Assembly (NCBI GenBank): GCA_963931865.1
Contig: OZ007507.1
Coordinates: forward strand, 9,376,689-9,440,688
DNA length: 64,000 nt
Reading direction: 5' to 3'
DNA from: Axinella damicornis
Lineage: Eukaryota; Porifera; Demospongiae; Axinellida; Axinellidae
Position 1 is the first letter of the stretch. Every line of letters starts with the position of its first letter. Below the pieces are notes generated by a model. That model saw nothing but the letters and a program-made list of their open reading frames with translations, was not told the origin of the DNA and ran no database searches. Positions 1-11,225 of this stretch are shown here, piece after piece. The position numbers were made by a program, and so were the translations under genes.

Positions 1-666
1 AGTTAAAGGTATTTGGTTTTTGTCTAGATCCCCACTTTTGTCTATTAGTGTTGATCTTTGTCCTTATAACAATATCCGTAGAAGTTTTTTTTCAGAATTC
101 ATCTGACTACCTAGCTAAAATGAGGTGACAAAGAATTGCTTATTCGTATTATTAAAGCTAGGCAAATAGGATGCAGTAAGTAAACTGTGACGACCAAATA
201 ATTCCAGGCAAGCAACATGGATATGTAGTCGCCATAGTAAGATATATATATCATAAGGTCTAACCATATATACATGTAGTAGTGACCAGATTTATGTAAC
301 CTGGGTTGGGGATATTTCTGCAACATTTGATATGACTGAATGCTAGCTCCTGCAGGGTACAGCCTTATATGGTTTTAGTTCAATTTAAAGCAAACACGGA
401 GCTGACAGCCTCAGATGTGAGCCGTAAATAAGTTACTCAGTTTTGTATTGTAATTGCCACTCAATCACAATGAGTATTTCCAGGGTCAACGTCTGGTGAA
501 ATGGTACTGACATATCTTATTCACTCATGTTTAACATTCTAGGGCTACATACATGTATGTGAATGGTACAATTCTGATGTCTGACCCAAGTGATGGGTTT
601 TGCAAATTGGGTGACACTTCTGTATTGTAAATGAGCCGTTGAGATACCATCCTCTTTCTTTTGAAG
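1..666. other. No gene seen; 5' flank or intron
   Basis: I see no convincing exon here. The short frames lack splice context or similarity to anything I know. The last bases, a pyrimidine run ending in an AG at 665-666, act as the splice acceptor for the first visible exon of the SAM-domain gene. Earlier exons of that gene probably lie left of the window. Confidence 0.5.
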
Positions 667-3600
667 TGTTCTCTGGACCAGAAGGATTTGTACGGTCTGG
701 AGTTGTACTTCCACTCTTTCACCTACCATGGTCTGCAAGAAGTAGCTGCAGGTCTGTGCACAGCCACTGAACTCCTGATAAGGGTACGTTCCATTGTGTT
801 AAGGGGACCCAGTAAAGTTGCTCGTGATACAAAATGGGAGGGTATAAACTTGAATTCACAATAATTGGTGCCTCTGAAAGGTTATAAAGTTGTGGATAAG
901 CAGCTAGGAGTACACGTAGATGGTACATACAAAACTAACTAGTTTGAATGTTTACAAGCAACTAGATCCATGCAGGTTTGATCACATACTACCATATACT
1001 GAGATATTTTGGCGGCCATTAAATTTGGCGAAATGGCCTGAAATGGTTCGGTATAAGCGATCACGATGGAAAAGTATGACGTAACTATACGCATATAGAT
1101 AATGCTATACGCACCGTGAGCGCAACGTTACTTCACAAGATGGAGAAGCAGGACAAAGACATACGAAACGGAGAGTCTTGGCCATCACGTTTTCAGCGGC
1201 ATCTGGAGGCCCACGATCGGTGAACAGCTATCCGGGAAGTCAGCAATGCCCATGATGTGTACGCTGTGGCAGTGGTGATGCACGACCCAGGACAGGTACA
1301 CAGTCGGCCACGACCACATTTTCAGCAGTCTGTAGTCTGTCTACGCTTTTAATTCGGTGCACCGTCTGTGAAGTAGTAGGCACTTCTCTGCAGACCTCTC
1401 TCTCAGCAGGTTGTACATTGGGTCTTGCAATCTCAAGGTGGACTTGCTTCCCGCGTGCGCCGATAGTTGATCTAGCTGGACACACAATATTGGCGATTAA
1501 TTTTCTTAATTTGGTGATTGGCTTCCGAATCACCAAATCGCCAAATTAAACGGTCACCAAAATTTCCCAGTATACGGTAACTGTCAGGTTGGAGGGTCAG
1601 AAATCAACAGGGCCGGGAGGAAGCGCTCCCACCACTCAGGCCATGACCAGCAAGACTATTTTTAACTGCATGTGCTCATGGCAGTAATTGTTTTTATACA
1701 CTTGCACAATTCTGAGAAAGATGGAACGGAAAGCAGAAAGCAATGGCAGTGCAGTGCTGCACAATGTTGCTAAGAGGGCCCTTACTGATGACTGCACATG
1801 GCCTCTGCAGAGGCACAAAGTGCACCTTGGCCTTGTGGCCCCACCAAAGACAAATTGTACATTGCGCAATGTGCAATCACTTGATATTTATTATGAAGCC
1901 TAATGGCCACTGTACCTCTGTACTAAGCATTGTGCTTCTGTGTTGAAAAGAAAATATTTGAGAACTTCTATACCAAACCACTTATATTGCTCAAGCCATA
2001 ACCATGATGCACATAAATTATATGTATGTGTCTACCATGTTTAGCGCATCGAATTTTTTCCGGAAATGTATTCACAGAAATTGCGACAAGGTGAAGAACA
2101 TTTCAGGCTCTGTGACTGCAATCTAGCTGATCTATTGGCTGCTGAGAACACACAGACCTTGACTGCTAAGGACACAGAAAACCCACTGAAGAAACTTATG
2201 GAGAAGATTGGCATCCTGAGGTAATGCATTTGTGCACTCTTTTTTAGTTGAAACCGGTAGTTTCACATTGCAATTGCACCCTCTTTCACAGTTTATCCCT
2301 GTCCCGGATGAGACAATTGTCTGTGATTCGCCTGCCATATCTCTTCGCTTCATTGCGAATGTTTGTGCATTGGATTAAAGTAGGACAGTATGACTACTGC
2401 TCACTGCCCCATAGACTCAAAATGCATCTGCTGCCTAAAGACGAGATAGCATTATCGAAGATCTCTGATACGTACGATGGTGAGCAAAGAATCAATAATT
2501 GAGTGTGTAGCCATATTAGTGGATGTTTTGCTGTGATTTAAATATATATCTCAGGCCAGTTAAATGTGCGTTTGCCTTAGTGAGGTGCAAAAATTGTCAT
2601 ATTGGTACCATCCATATCATACGTACTCTTTCATTAGGGTGCATTCCAGACTTGATGGGAGAGTTAAACACTCTGGCAATAACCCTTAACCACTGTGAAA
2701 CACACTTTGTGCAGATGACTGTCAAAGATACAGAGGTAAGTCTAAATTATGACCCATAACAGCTTTATGACAGCACGTGCTTGTACCATGCATCATATAT
2801 CTGGTATGCTAGACTGCTGAGTGCAGTTAATATAATTATACAAAACCACATACTCATGCCTGTCATTGTGGATATGATTAGTACTACTCACGTGACCCTC
2901 AATGAATCAGACGCCTCAGAATCGATCACATGACTGAGCATTAAATCGCTTATTGCACACTTTAGTGTGCATTATCTAGATAATGCACACTTTTCACAAA
3001 GATCAACGGCTGTTTCGGGTCAGTGAGTTGCACTAAGTAGTTTAGATACCAGTTTGCAGTGCATTATGGGCTTTAGTGCATGCACTCGGGCAATGTAGTT
3101 AACTGTCTCGGGCGGATAATGCACTCGCCTTCAGCTCGTGCATTATCTCGCCCCCGACCGTTAAGTAGATTGCCCTTGTGCATGAAAACCCGTAATGCAC
3201 TGCAAACTGGTATTTAAATATTACAAATACTGCTCTTTGTATAGGAACCAATCAAGCAGTACCTGAAGGAACATCACTGCACATCTGAATATGAGAAGCT
3301 ACCAAAACAAATTCCAGATGGCGTGCTAATCAAGCATTATGTTCATTTCAGAATACAAATAAGAAGGTTAGCACTCAATAGACAGTGTGAGACATACATC
3401 CCATGCATTGCTGCAAGAATATGCACTCCTGGCAGGGGAAAACTCTCTGCACTCTGACAATACAAACTCAAGTACAGTAAACTTGTAAGCCTTTGTAATT
3501 TGTAACAACATAGCATTCATCTTCAACCAGTGTTTTCATGACCAACAAGACTCCTAGTGGTGCATCGTGAAAGTAGGGTGGGCCTACTTTCAACTCAAGG

Positions 3601-4047
3601 GTGGTCCTATTTTCGGGAGAGGGGTCCTCAAAAATACGCCCATCCCCTCTTTGAGCAGATTCTGAATTCATCGCCCATGGGCGTATTTTCAAGAGACTAC
3701 GGTATACCAAACCTGAAAGCTGCAAACAGCCACAACTTTCGTTTAATATTGTAATATTGTCGGAATTTCTCACGATGGTTCTTGTATGAAACATCAGCAG
3801 GGAGCATTGCATGCACCAACCCATACATAGCTATTCCACAACTTCAAACTATCCTCGAAAAGCACTCTAAGCTCACTTTCAAACTATGGCTTCCCTTTGG
3901 ATGCCATTCTCTTCATTTACAAGCAGCAATTAAACAATCACTTAGCAACCTATTGGTCAGTGGGCCAGCATTGCATTGTCAATGGAATGAGACTGGCAGA
4001 GCAAGGTAAGCTCCTGCAAGTCTCTATTCTATTATCTGTGTAGATGA

Positions 4048-4090
<43 letters not shown>

Positions 4091-5954
4091 TATACGAATG
4101 CAATCTCTGCAGTTGTGGGAAAAGTCATTCCCCCAGTGTATTAATCTCAAGTATTACTCTGAATTATCCAGGTTGATGGACCAAGTGCAGAAACAGGTTT
4201 CAACACCAGAACTAGTGAGTGCAATGTGGGATGAAGTTGCTCCACCAATCATTGGAAGCCATCTCCAAGCAATAGGCGAAGAGGAAGAACAACATCTCGC
4301 AGAGCAGTACCCCAAGCAACTGCAGGAGGAAATTGTGGAAGCTGATCAACCTCCCGTCAATGCTACAGTGACATGTCCTGAGATTGTGGGTGAACAGAAA
4401 AGCCTTCACAAGCAGTCAGAAAAGGAGGCAACCGATGAAAGGAGTCATATACTTGAAGGTATGGTACTAACAGTCAGCAAACCTGTCCATTAGTATTGTG
4501 CACGTGGTAATTCATCTAGATTATGCCAGTGAAATGTAAAGAGCGTGTTCACCATAGTGACTCTGACAACTGTACTATACCACAAATTTTGGTAGTCTCC
4601 ACATAGTTCAGGAATTGCTATTATAGCGGGAAAAATTGGGCTTAGATCTAGTGGTTGATAAGTATAATCATCGTACACCAATAATGTGCAGTAGTAGTCA
4701 ATGGGAAAGCCAAGTACATAAGCGCAGTTGATAAATCCCATATTTTGTACTACAAGTCACTTGAGAAATCTGTTTTAATACCACAAGTCGTGTGAGACAT
4801 CCGTATCAGTACTACAAGTCACAAGAGAAATCCGTATTATGTAGTGCAACTCACATACACTACAGCAACAGCAGCAAATCTGTGATAGTTTCATGGCAGA
4901 GACGTGCTGGTACTGGCTACTTTTGCACTCCTGAAGTACATCTCGGTACATCCGGATGTCGAAGTTAACTCGTCCATTTACTCGAGCATCCCATCTGGAA
5001 TGGACCCTACAGCTGCCGTACCACTGCCAGTACGCTAGTTCTCGGTGTGGTTCAACTCGAACGCAGGGTTGGAAACCGGAAATGAAATTGTTGGCACAAA
5101 GCAAGCTATGGTAACGCACATTCGCTACATCCATTGGTAGATGAATGTGCAACAAAATTCCAGGTTCGTGTGATAAATCAGTATGACCATAGCACATAGC
5201 TATACCACTCATGCTTTGTCATTGTTACTCATGCTTTGTACTCGTAACAACACCATGGAAACAAACTCGTGATATAGCTTTGTACTATGGTGATACTTAT
5301 AAATAAGGGGGGACTCCTCACACAGAGGTCTTTGTTCCTTCTGGGTTCCAGGCCCTTGTATCCTATAGTGTTGGGTCTTGCTGAATCTTATCATACTGCT
5401 TCCATCATAGTGAGTGCTTATACTCTTTACATTGATCTGCAGGTGAAGACTTGGCTGCATGCATTGAAACCGAATCCAACAAGCATAATGTTGCTGAGTT
5501 TCTTACGGACATTGGACTGGAACGTTATGCGGAAGCTTTCGTCGACATGGAGATAACAGGAGATAGGCTCATAGACCCTGATGAATTGAAGGATATACTA
5601 GAGGAACTAGGGGTTACGAATCCTGTTCACCAGCTCAAGATCTTAGCTGGTTTCAAGAGAAAGCTTATGTGTGACATAGGTGTACCGTTCCCAACTGACA
5701 CAGAAAAAATGCGTGGAAAGGACCCACTTTCAGAGTTCCTAAAGAGGTACAAAATGCCACCAAGCTACGCTGAAAATTTCATCAGTGGAGATATTGACTG
5801 GGAACTTTTGCTGTATGTCGCAGATGGTCCTCTCAGAGACATTCTTCAAGATATACTAAGTAGAGCACTGGAACAAATTGGAATAACCAACGGACTGCAC
5901 AAGCACCTTTTCAAGAAGAACTTTAGGCCATACATTCATGATAATTTCTGCTAG
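667..5954 (+). CDS. SAM-domain protein, 3' part of an eight-exon gene
   Basis: I can join eight exons in consistent phase: 667-783, 2045-2220, 2292-2479, 2638-2735, 3245-3386, 3801-3955 (or from 3798), 4113-4458 and 5443-5954. They total 578 codons including the TAG stop. Donors are GTACGT, GTAATG, GTGAGC, GTAAGT, GTGAGA, GTCAGT and GTATGG. The C-terminal exon encodes a sterile alpha motif (about VAEFLTDIGLERYAEAF to LKILAGFKRKL). A second SAM-like segment follows (from PLSEFLKRYKMPPSYAENF to the end). Exon 4113-4458 is acidic and Gln/Glu-rich, probably a linker. The N-terminal five exons are helical and I do not recognise the family. SAM domains usually mediate protein or RNA contacts, but no specific function follows here. 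The 3245-3386 donor was chosen because it alone restores phase with the next exon. The start codon is not in view. The gene converges on the RNA ligase gene. Confidence 0.72.
992..1577. mobile_element. MITE-like element with TA target site, CCGTATACT ends
   Basis: The left end begins TA|CCATATACTGAGATATT and the right end is its imperfect inverted copy, ending CAGTATACGG|TA. Both subterminal regions carry AATTTGGCG blocks in opposite orientation. The element is about 586 bp and lies in the first visible intron of the SAM-domain gene. A minus-strand frame inside it has no recognisable transposase motif. The ends resemble the 12.2-kb element. Confidence 0.7.
3047..3214. mobile_element. Short inverted-repeat element (MITE)
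   Basis: ATACCAGTTTGCAGTGCATTA at the left is answered by its reverse complement at the right (TAATGCACTGCAAACTGGTAT), about 170 bp apart. The interior is rich in TGCA and GCATTATC words in both orientations. It sits in the intron before exon 3245-3386 of the SAM-domain gene. The AT-rich stretch from about 2941 has further GTGCATTATC copies and may belong to the same family. Confidence 0.65.
3557..3702. mobile_element. Partial element with CCGTAGTCT-type right end
   Basis: The right side ends AAGAGACTACGG|TA, the terminus used by other small elements in this window. Inside, GAAAGTAGGGTGGGCC and CGCCCATGGGCGTATTTTC resemble the interior of the 61-kb element (GGGTGGGCGC, GCCCATGGGCG). The left terminus is not clear. 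Confidence 0.4.
4051..4089. repeat. Poly-G tract, 39 bases
   Basis: An uninterrupted G run lies in the intron 24 bases before an exon acceptor at 4112. Tracts this long can stall polymerases, and their assembled length is unreliable. Confidence 0.95.
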
Positions 5955-7410
5955 GTAGTGCGAGTTTGCTGTTTGTATAGCGCTGCTTTGAACAATGTTC
6001 TTTACAAATAAGCTGCATGGTGACGTCAAGCTGCATGGTGAGAAACTGCTCTACAACCATGTCCCAACCCAGCCTTTCCTTCGGTGCGGAACAGGGTCTG
6101 GCCACGCGCGACTATATACACAGAATGTGATGAATGTCATTGCCTGGGGTGGCCACATGGGTGCATGGGGGGTGGGGCTGCGGGGAGAGCATGGGGAATG
6201 GGGTTGGGGCGGGTGCATGGGGGCAGGGATGGAACTTGGGTGGGTGGATGGGGCACAGGGCGTGGGAAGTTTGGATGGAGTGTTGTCATTATTTTGGAAA
6301 GCTGATTTGCACTGGAGCACTAGATCAAATACTGGTGGTAGGAATGGCCCTTTAGCCATTTCAATGTTTGGTCTATAGGCCAAAAAGTTTGGGTTATCAA
6401 GAGTTACCAAAAACGGATGCTCAACATAGCTCATGCACATGCATGCTGTTAATGTAACTGGGACTTAATTGACTGTGGAATGGGTCGTAATTACCTATAA
6501 TATTATATTAAGCAAAAGGAACTGATGAGGTACATACATGGCCCTCACGTGGACCGCGTGAGGGCCTGGGTACGAGGCTAAATGTGACCCTTGACTGGGT
6601 GAAGTGATCCAGCGTACCTAGCATTGGTGAGCAAGTTTGGTCCCCACACTACCGAAAGGGCAAACTGAAGCTGGAATGAATATACAAATGAGAGCTATAC
6701 ACACTGAAAATGGGACCCCACAAACCATGCATGAATGTTGGAGCAAGCATCGATCATTGATGGCCTGCAATCGGTCGACAGCCACACACCCATAATTCTC
6801 ATGCACTGGTAGCCAGGTATAATAATTCATTGGACTCGTTCACATTATGGTTGCTAGATGTCCAAATTTGGCAAGTGGTGCAATCATCTGCCAACAAAAC
6901 CTCATATATATTGTGCAGACAGCTAGTCTCTATCTAAGATCATTGATGTAGATAAGAAAATACTATAGCAGCCCAGCTAGTATGGTGCCCTGGGGGTCTC
7001 CGGAACAAATTAACCAATGCACGTCCAGCCATTCATGACAATTCATTGTAGGTGCACGACTCTACTATAGAGAGACTTTTAATTTCAATGACACCAATAC
7101 AATTATATAGGCATAGTTTATTCTAGTGGGGCACTGAAGCAGTCATTGTTTTCTGTTTCACATGAAGTACCTATGGATAGAGGAACTCGATCACGGGTCG
7201 TATAAAAATAATAGTAGTCAGGCAGCTACTCCATGCCCCTATGCTGCAGGCAGGAAGAGGGACTGCTAGCGTACAACATGCACTTGATGTCACACTTGGC
7301 AGTCTGAAAGAGCATAGCATTAAAATTAATTTTCTGAAACAATAAATTTTCTACTATAGCTAATGCAATGGTCACTCGAACTCTGAGCTTGAAACACACT
7401 TCCTCACTGC
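5955..7410. other. Intergenic region between convergent genes
   Basis: No exon is supported. At 6140-6265 there is a G-rich imperfect repeat of GGGTGCATGGGGG-type words, which creates long spurious frames on both strands. At 6538-6583 a short hairpin (GGCCCTCACGTG paired with its complement) ends in CCTGGGTACGAGGCTAA. That is the recurrent terminus of the GCCTCGTTCCCAGG element family found throughout the window. Confidence 0.6.
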
Positions 7411-8527
7411 TCACAGCTTGGCTCTGTACTGTTCCACTGCCCGCAGACTCTCCTCTTGCAACTCTTGCATCAGCTCCTCCAGTAGCAACGGGTCACGCTG
7501 GCATGCACCCCACTCTGCTTCATTATCCGTACTCATCTTCTCCAATACATCTCCTACCAACCCTTCCACCACCTCCTCCCACTCACTCTCTGACTCAGGC
7601 CTCCCCAGTTTTGAGACAACATTCACAACCCGTTGTTCTGTTACCAGGGCATACAGTTCATGTTTCAGCACCTGAAACTCATTTTGATACTTGTACTGCC
7701 TCTGGTCACTGTGAGTGGGGAAAGCTCTCTCCTTCCTCTCCATAAAGCCCTCCAACTTCCGTTTGAAGATCACTCTCTTCAGTCCCTTCTTTGTTTCAAG
7801 CTGGACAGTCTTCAGTGGCTTGATCACTAATCCCTCAGCAGCATTGCTCTTTCCATCAATAGGGGGAAGACCAAATTTAGCTGGAAGCTTGGTCTGGAAT
7901 GCCACGGGATAACTTAGCATCTCCTGCAGAGACCCAATAACCAGCGGTTCTGCATAGAAAAATCCACAGTCTTTGAATAGCTTCATGCTCACGTCATAGT
8001 CCAGATAGCCTGAAAAGCAAAATGAGCCAACAAAATTAAGACCCAGTTACATTGTCATCAGAACCATGCAGTGAGTGAACCTAGCTCAGAAGACTAGTCA
8101 TCTAATACGTAATCAGTAGCAGCAAGAGTTCATAACAATAAGAGTGTGCAACTGCCATATGGTATCAACTACCACCATCTCTGCACTGCAGTATGACGTA
8201 GACAACAGTGGTGAAGTAATAGCAGCTGCATGCTCCACAAGCCGAGATGGTGGTACACTCTTATTGCTATGAACTCTTGGTAGCAGCTACATGTATACAA
8301 AGTCAACTACACAGTCATGTATGTGCAAGCTGCATAAAAATACCAACGTACTTCTCCTTGATGTATGACATGCAGCAATATCGTAGGCCATGAACTTGAG
8401 ATCTGGACAGTAGGCCACTTCAGTCTGCACTGGGACGACACCAGGCGAAGGAGGGACTAACGAGTGGGGATAGTGCCCTGCAAGTACAGGAAGCAGAGTA
8501 TATGAGGTCACAGAAGAGGAGAAAGCA

Positions 8528-8559
<32 letters not shown>

Positions 8560-10064
8560 GGGGGGCTGAAGTACTAAGTCGAAAGTAGGCTTGAAAGTGG
8601 GAGGTACATGTAGGGGGAACTGATTTTTCCACCTAGGGATTGCACTTCATTGCAGTGTGCACTAGGGAAGTAAATTGACGGTATATATGATGTATCGGAC
8701 ATATGCATGTATCATCTCAGTCTCGCTGGCCAGACGTATTTTTTGTTTTACATGCCTACGGACGGACATGCCCACCTGGCCCATGACCATGGCATGATGT
8801 TTGTGTAGCTTGTGCCCAGTCTCTGCCAAACTGTTGTCACAGAAGGCATCATCAGAGATAGAACAATCTGATTTGCATTTCTGCATCTACAAGGGTAGTT
8901 GCGCAGAGTATCCAAACAAAATTTTCCTAGTCTCGCAGGCCAGCCACTTTTTCCAAGTAGGGGGCGCGGCTGGAAGGGAGGGGGAAACAATCTGGTGACT
9001 TAAGCCAACATAATGATTTCGTTTTCCAGTGGAATGCAATCAAATGAAAAAGTCACAAGATAGCTATCCAATTATTGCCCAACAACTTTCAAATGTGTGA
9101 CTGTGAAGCGAGTTGGAGAGGCTCGCGAAGCTCTGGACAGTAGTAACCATTGGAAGGTGAGCCAGTTAGAAGACTCACGAGTATGTCCCGTCCGCTGAAG
9201 GAGTTCTTCACTGCTAATTCTTGCTTGAGGCACAACCTTGGATAGCCTAGTTGCGCTTAATGTGGGCAGAGACAATAAGACAATAATGTTGGCTTTATTC
9301 CCCCCTCCAAACTGTGCGCGCCCTCGTGGAAAAAGAGGCTGGCTTGCGAGACTAAAGTTATCCTCCCCTCTTTCTTCTGGCAATGGCAATTACACACACT
9401 GTCTCTCTGAATTACGCTATGAAAATCATGTGACTGCTGCAATCTTATTGTCTCTGCCCACATTAATATTCCGGCAGAGAAAACAAAATGTTGGCTTTAT
9501 TCCCCCCTCCCAACTGTGCGCGCCCTCGTGGAAAAAGAGGCTGGCTTGCGAGACTAAAGTTATCCTCCCCTCTTTCTTCTCCCATTGGAAACAAAGGAAA
9601 AGACGTCCGGCCCGCGAGAGTAGTACCCATTCACCAAATGCAAAGCAGATGACAGTCGGATAATATCCTATGATCCCATAAATCGTTATAATGTTCCCGG
9701 GCATCTTGATACTATACGTACCTCCAAAGAGCTCTCCATACACTGTGATTGCACTCACATCACTGTCCATCTCCACCACAGCAGCAAAAAGCTTCCTGGC
9801 CTTCTCCTGTTCCCTTTCCAGAAATCCTTTCTGCCTGAACACACCAAAAAAGCTCTCTCCCTTCTGCAGGTATCCCCCTCGCTTGGCAACCCTCACCTCC
9901 TTCGCACCACAACTAACAGAAAATGAGAGGTTAGCACCGTGGACCTTCTCCATAGCGATCCACTTCTTTACAGCATCAAGCTTCCTGGAATGCCAACAGT
10001 TTGAGTCTTCGGGCATCTTCTCGTAGGCAGTGAACTCTGCCTCACGATCAGCTCGAGAGGCCAT
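7411..10064 (-). CDS. Rnl2-type RNA ligase, complete three-exon gene
   Basis: Three exons read 10064-9722, 8477-8352 and 8009-7411. Donors are GTACGT twice and the acceptors are CAG. Phases agree and give 355 residues plus stop. The family is ATP-dependent RNA ligases of the T4 Rnl2 type, which seal 3'-OH/5'-phosphate RNA ends through a lysine-AMP intermediate. Nucleotidyltransferase motifs are in order: motif I EKVHGAN with the adenylated Lys (about residue 40), the AKRGGYL segment with ESFFG, motif III VYGELFGG, motif IIIa DLKFMAYDI, motif IV AEGLVIKP, and motif V VIFKRKLEGF with both lysines. The C-terminal ~110 residues are helical and acidic. The start is the first Met of the open frame (MASRADREAEF). 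No signal peptide is evident. Intron 1 holds a duplicated repeat. Its role here is unknown; RNA repair or sealing is the family expectation. Confidence 0.88.
8527..8563. repeat. (TG)n microsatellite followed by G-rich run
   Basis: A TG dinucleotide run passes into GGGTGGGTGGGGGGG in intron 1 of the RNA ligase gene. Confidence 0.9.
8926..9600. repeat. Duplicated inverted-repeat element in RNA ligase intron
   Basis: Two near-identical blocks lie at about 9287-9379 and 9489-9585, each with CTGTGCGCGCCCTCGTGG and AGGCTGGCTTGCGAGACT. A third, reversed relative (CTCGCAGGCCAGCCAC, GGGGGCGCGGC) lies at 8932-8975. AATGTGGGCAGAGACAATAA near 9259 is answered by its reverse complement near 9445. The motif CTCGCAGGCCAG also occurs in a hairpin at 15960-16001, so this is a dispersed family. 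Confidence 0.75.
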
Positions 10065-10830
10065 GATTGTTCAGTGATACTTGCCAGGCGCAGGTTAGAA
10101 TCTTCCCCACCTCCCACTCCACACAATGGAGGGGGAGCGGTCAACCCGGAAGTCGCAAGATGGAATGGTCGGAATTCTGACTTCTTCTAAACTTCCGGTA
10201 TTTTATTCGCAACGCGATTTTGAACGTCCCTAGCCCTCAGCGCTGCAGCAGGGAGGTCATTGCCAGTTGCATGAGTGAACACATTAAACAATTATTCATT
10301 GCACAATATATAGCTACAGTGTTGGATATCAAGATTAATAACAGTTTAGCTACATTGGTGATAATAATGAATTTTCAGTGTGCTGTTGTCATCTTGTACA
10401 TTTGTAGTTCATGTATCGCTACAGTGACCAATAGGATTGCAGTATCATTGAAGTGTATCTTGAGTCTGACCATGCTGTCTTGTGCAGCCCCAGCTATTAT
10501 AGCCTTGTGGTCCACAGATGAATTGAAATGTGTCAATATAATAATCAATTGCCCTTAAGTTTCCTCTGTCGGATACTACAGTACATGCAGTTATGTACGT
10601 AGCCCTCTCTCTCTCTCTCTATCCTCAATTGGTAGAAACAGTGCTCAACTTTGTTGTGCCGGGTTGAGATATCTTCATTTCCCTCAGTTCAGTAGCCTCG
10701 TTCCGAGGCCATCGCCCATGCATTGATTTAATAACCCAGGAATGCCACATCCCAATACAGGAGGTTTTCATGCAGGTCCTGGGCCCACTAATGGGCCGGG
10801 ATGGTGAAGACATCATCACTGAACTCGCTT

Positions 10831-10880
<50 letters not shown>

Positions 10881-11225
10881 TTGTCTCAGAATGGCTGTAT
10901 AATACACATGGTGTAGGTTTACATACAGGTCATATTACAAGCTAAGAAGAAACAATGAATTTAAAGTTAGAATACAGAATTAATGTTACAAACATGTAAC
11001 ACTGAACAAAACAAGAAGAAACACTGAAGCTAGTATACAAATGTTAGAATGCAGCACAGTAGAGGTTACCATATAAAAGGCATTGCTCAAAAAACACAAT
11101 CCACCTGATAAAAATCCCACATCATGCATAATATTATTATGGTTCTACTAATCAGGCCGGGGACTATCAACTACACAGATTATAATTTGCTTACAAAACA
11201 GTAGTAAGTATAAATGCAATTCAGC
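10065..11225. other. Intergenic region between RNA ligase and TMLHE-like genes
   Basis: This is the promoter side of the RNA ligase gene and the 3' flank of the dioxygenase gene. I see no exon. It contains a CT microsatellite near 10607-10620 and a (GATA)n microsatellite at 10830-10878. No TATA box stands out. Confidence 0.6.
10830..10878. repeat. (GATA)n microsatellite
   Basis: About twelve uninterrupted copies of the tetramer. Confidence 0.97.

Noticed and set aside
6051..6440. 129-codon minus-strand frame and several plus frames
   Set aside because: Created by the G-rich low-complexity stretch; no splice or homology support.
7368..7745. Plus-strand open frames opposite the RNA ligase
   Set aside because: Antisense shadow of the ligase C-terminal exon.
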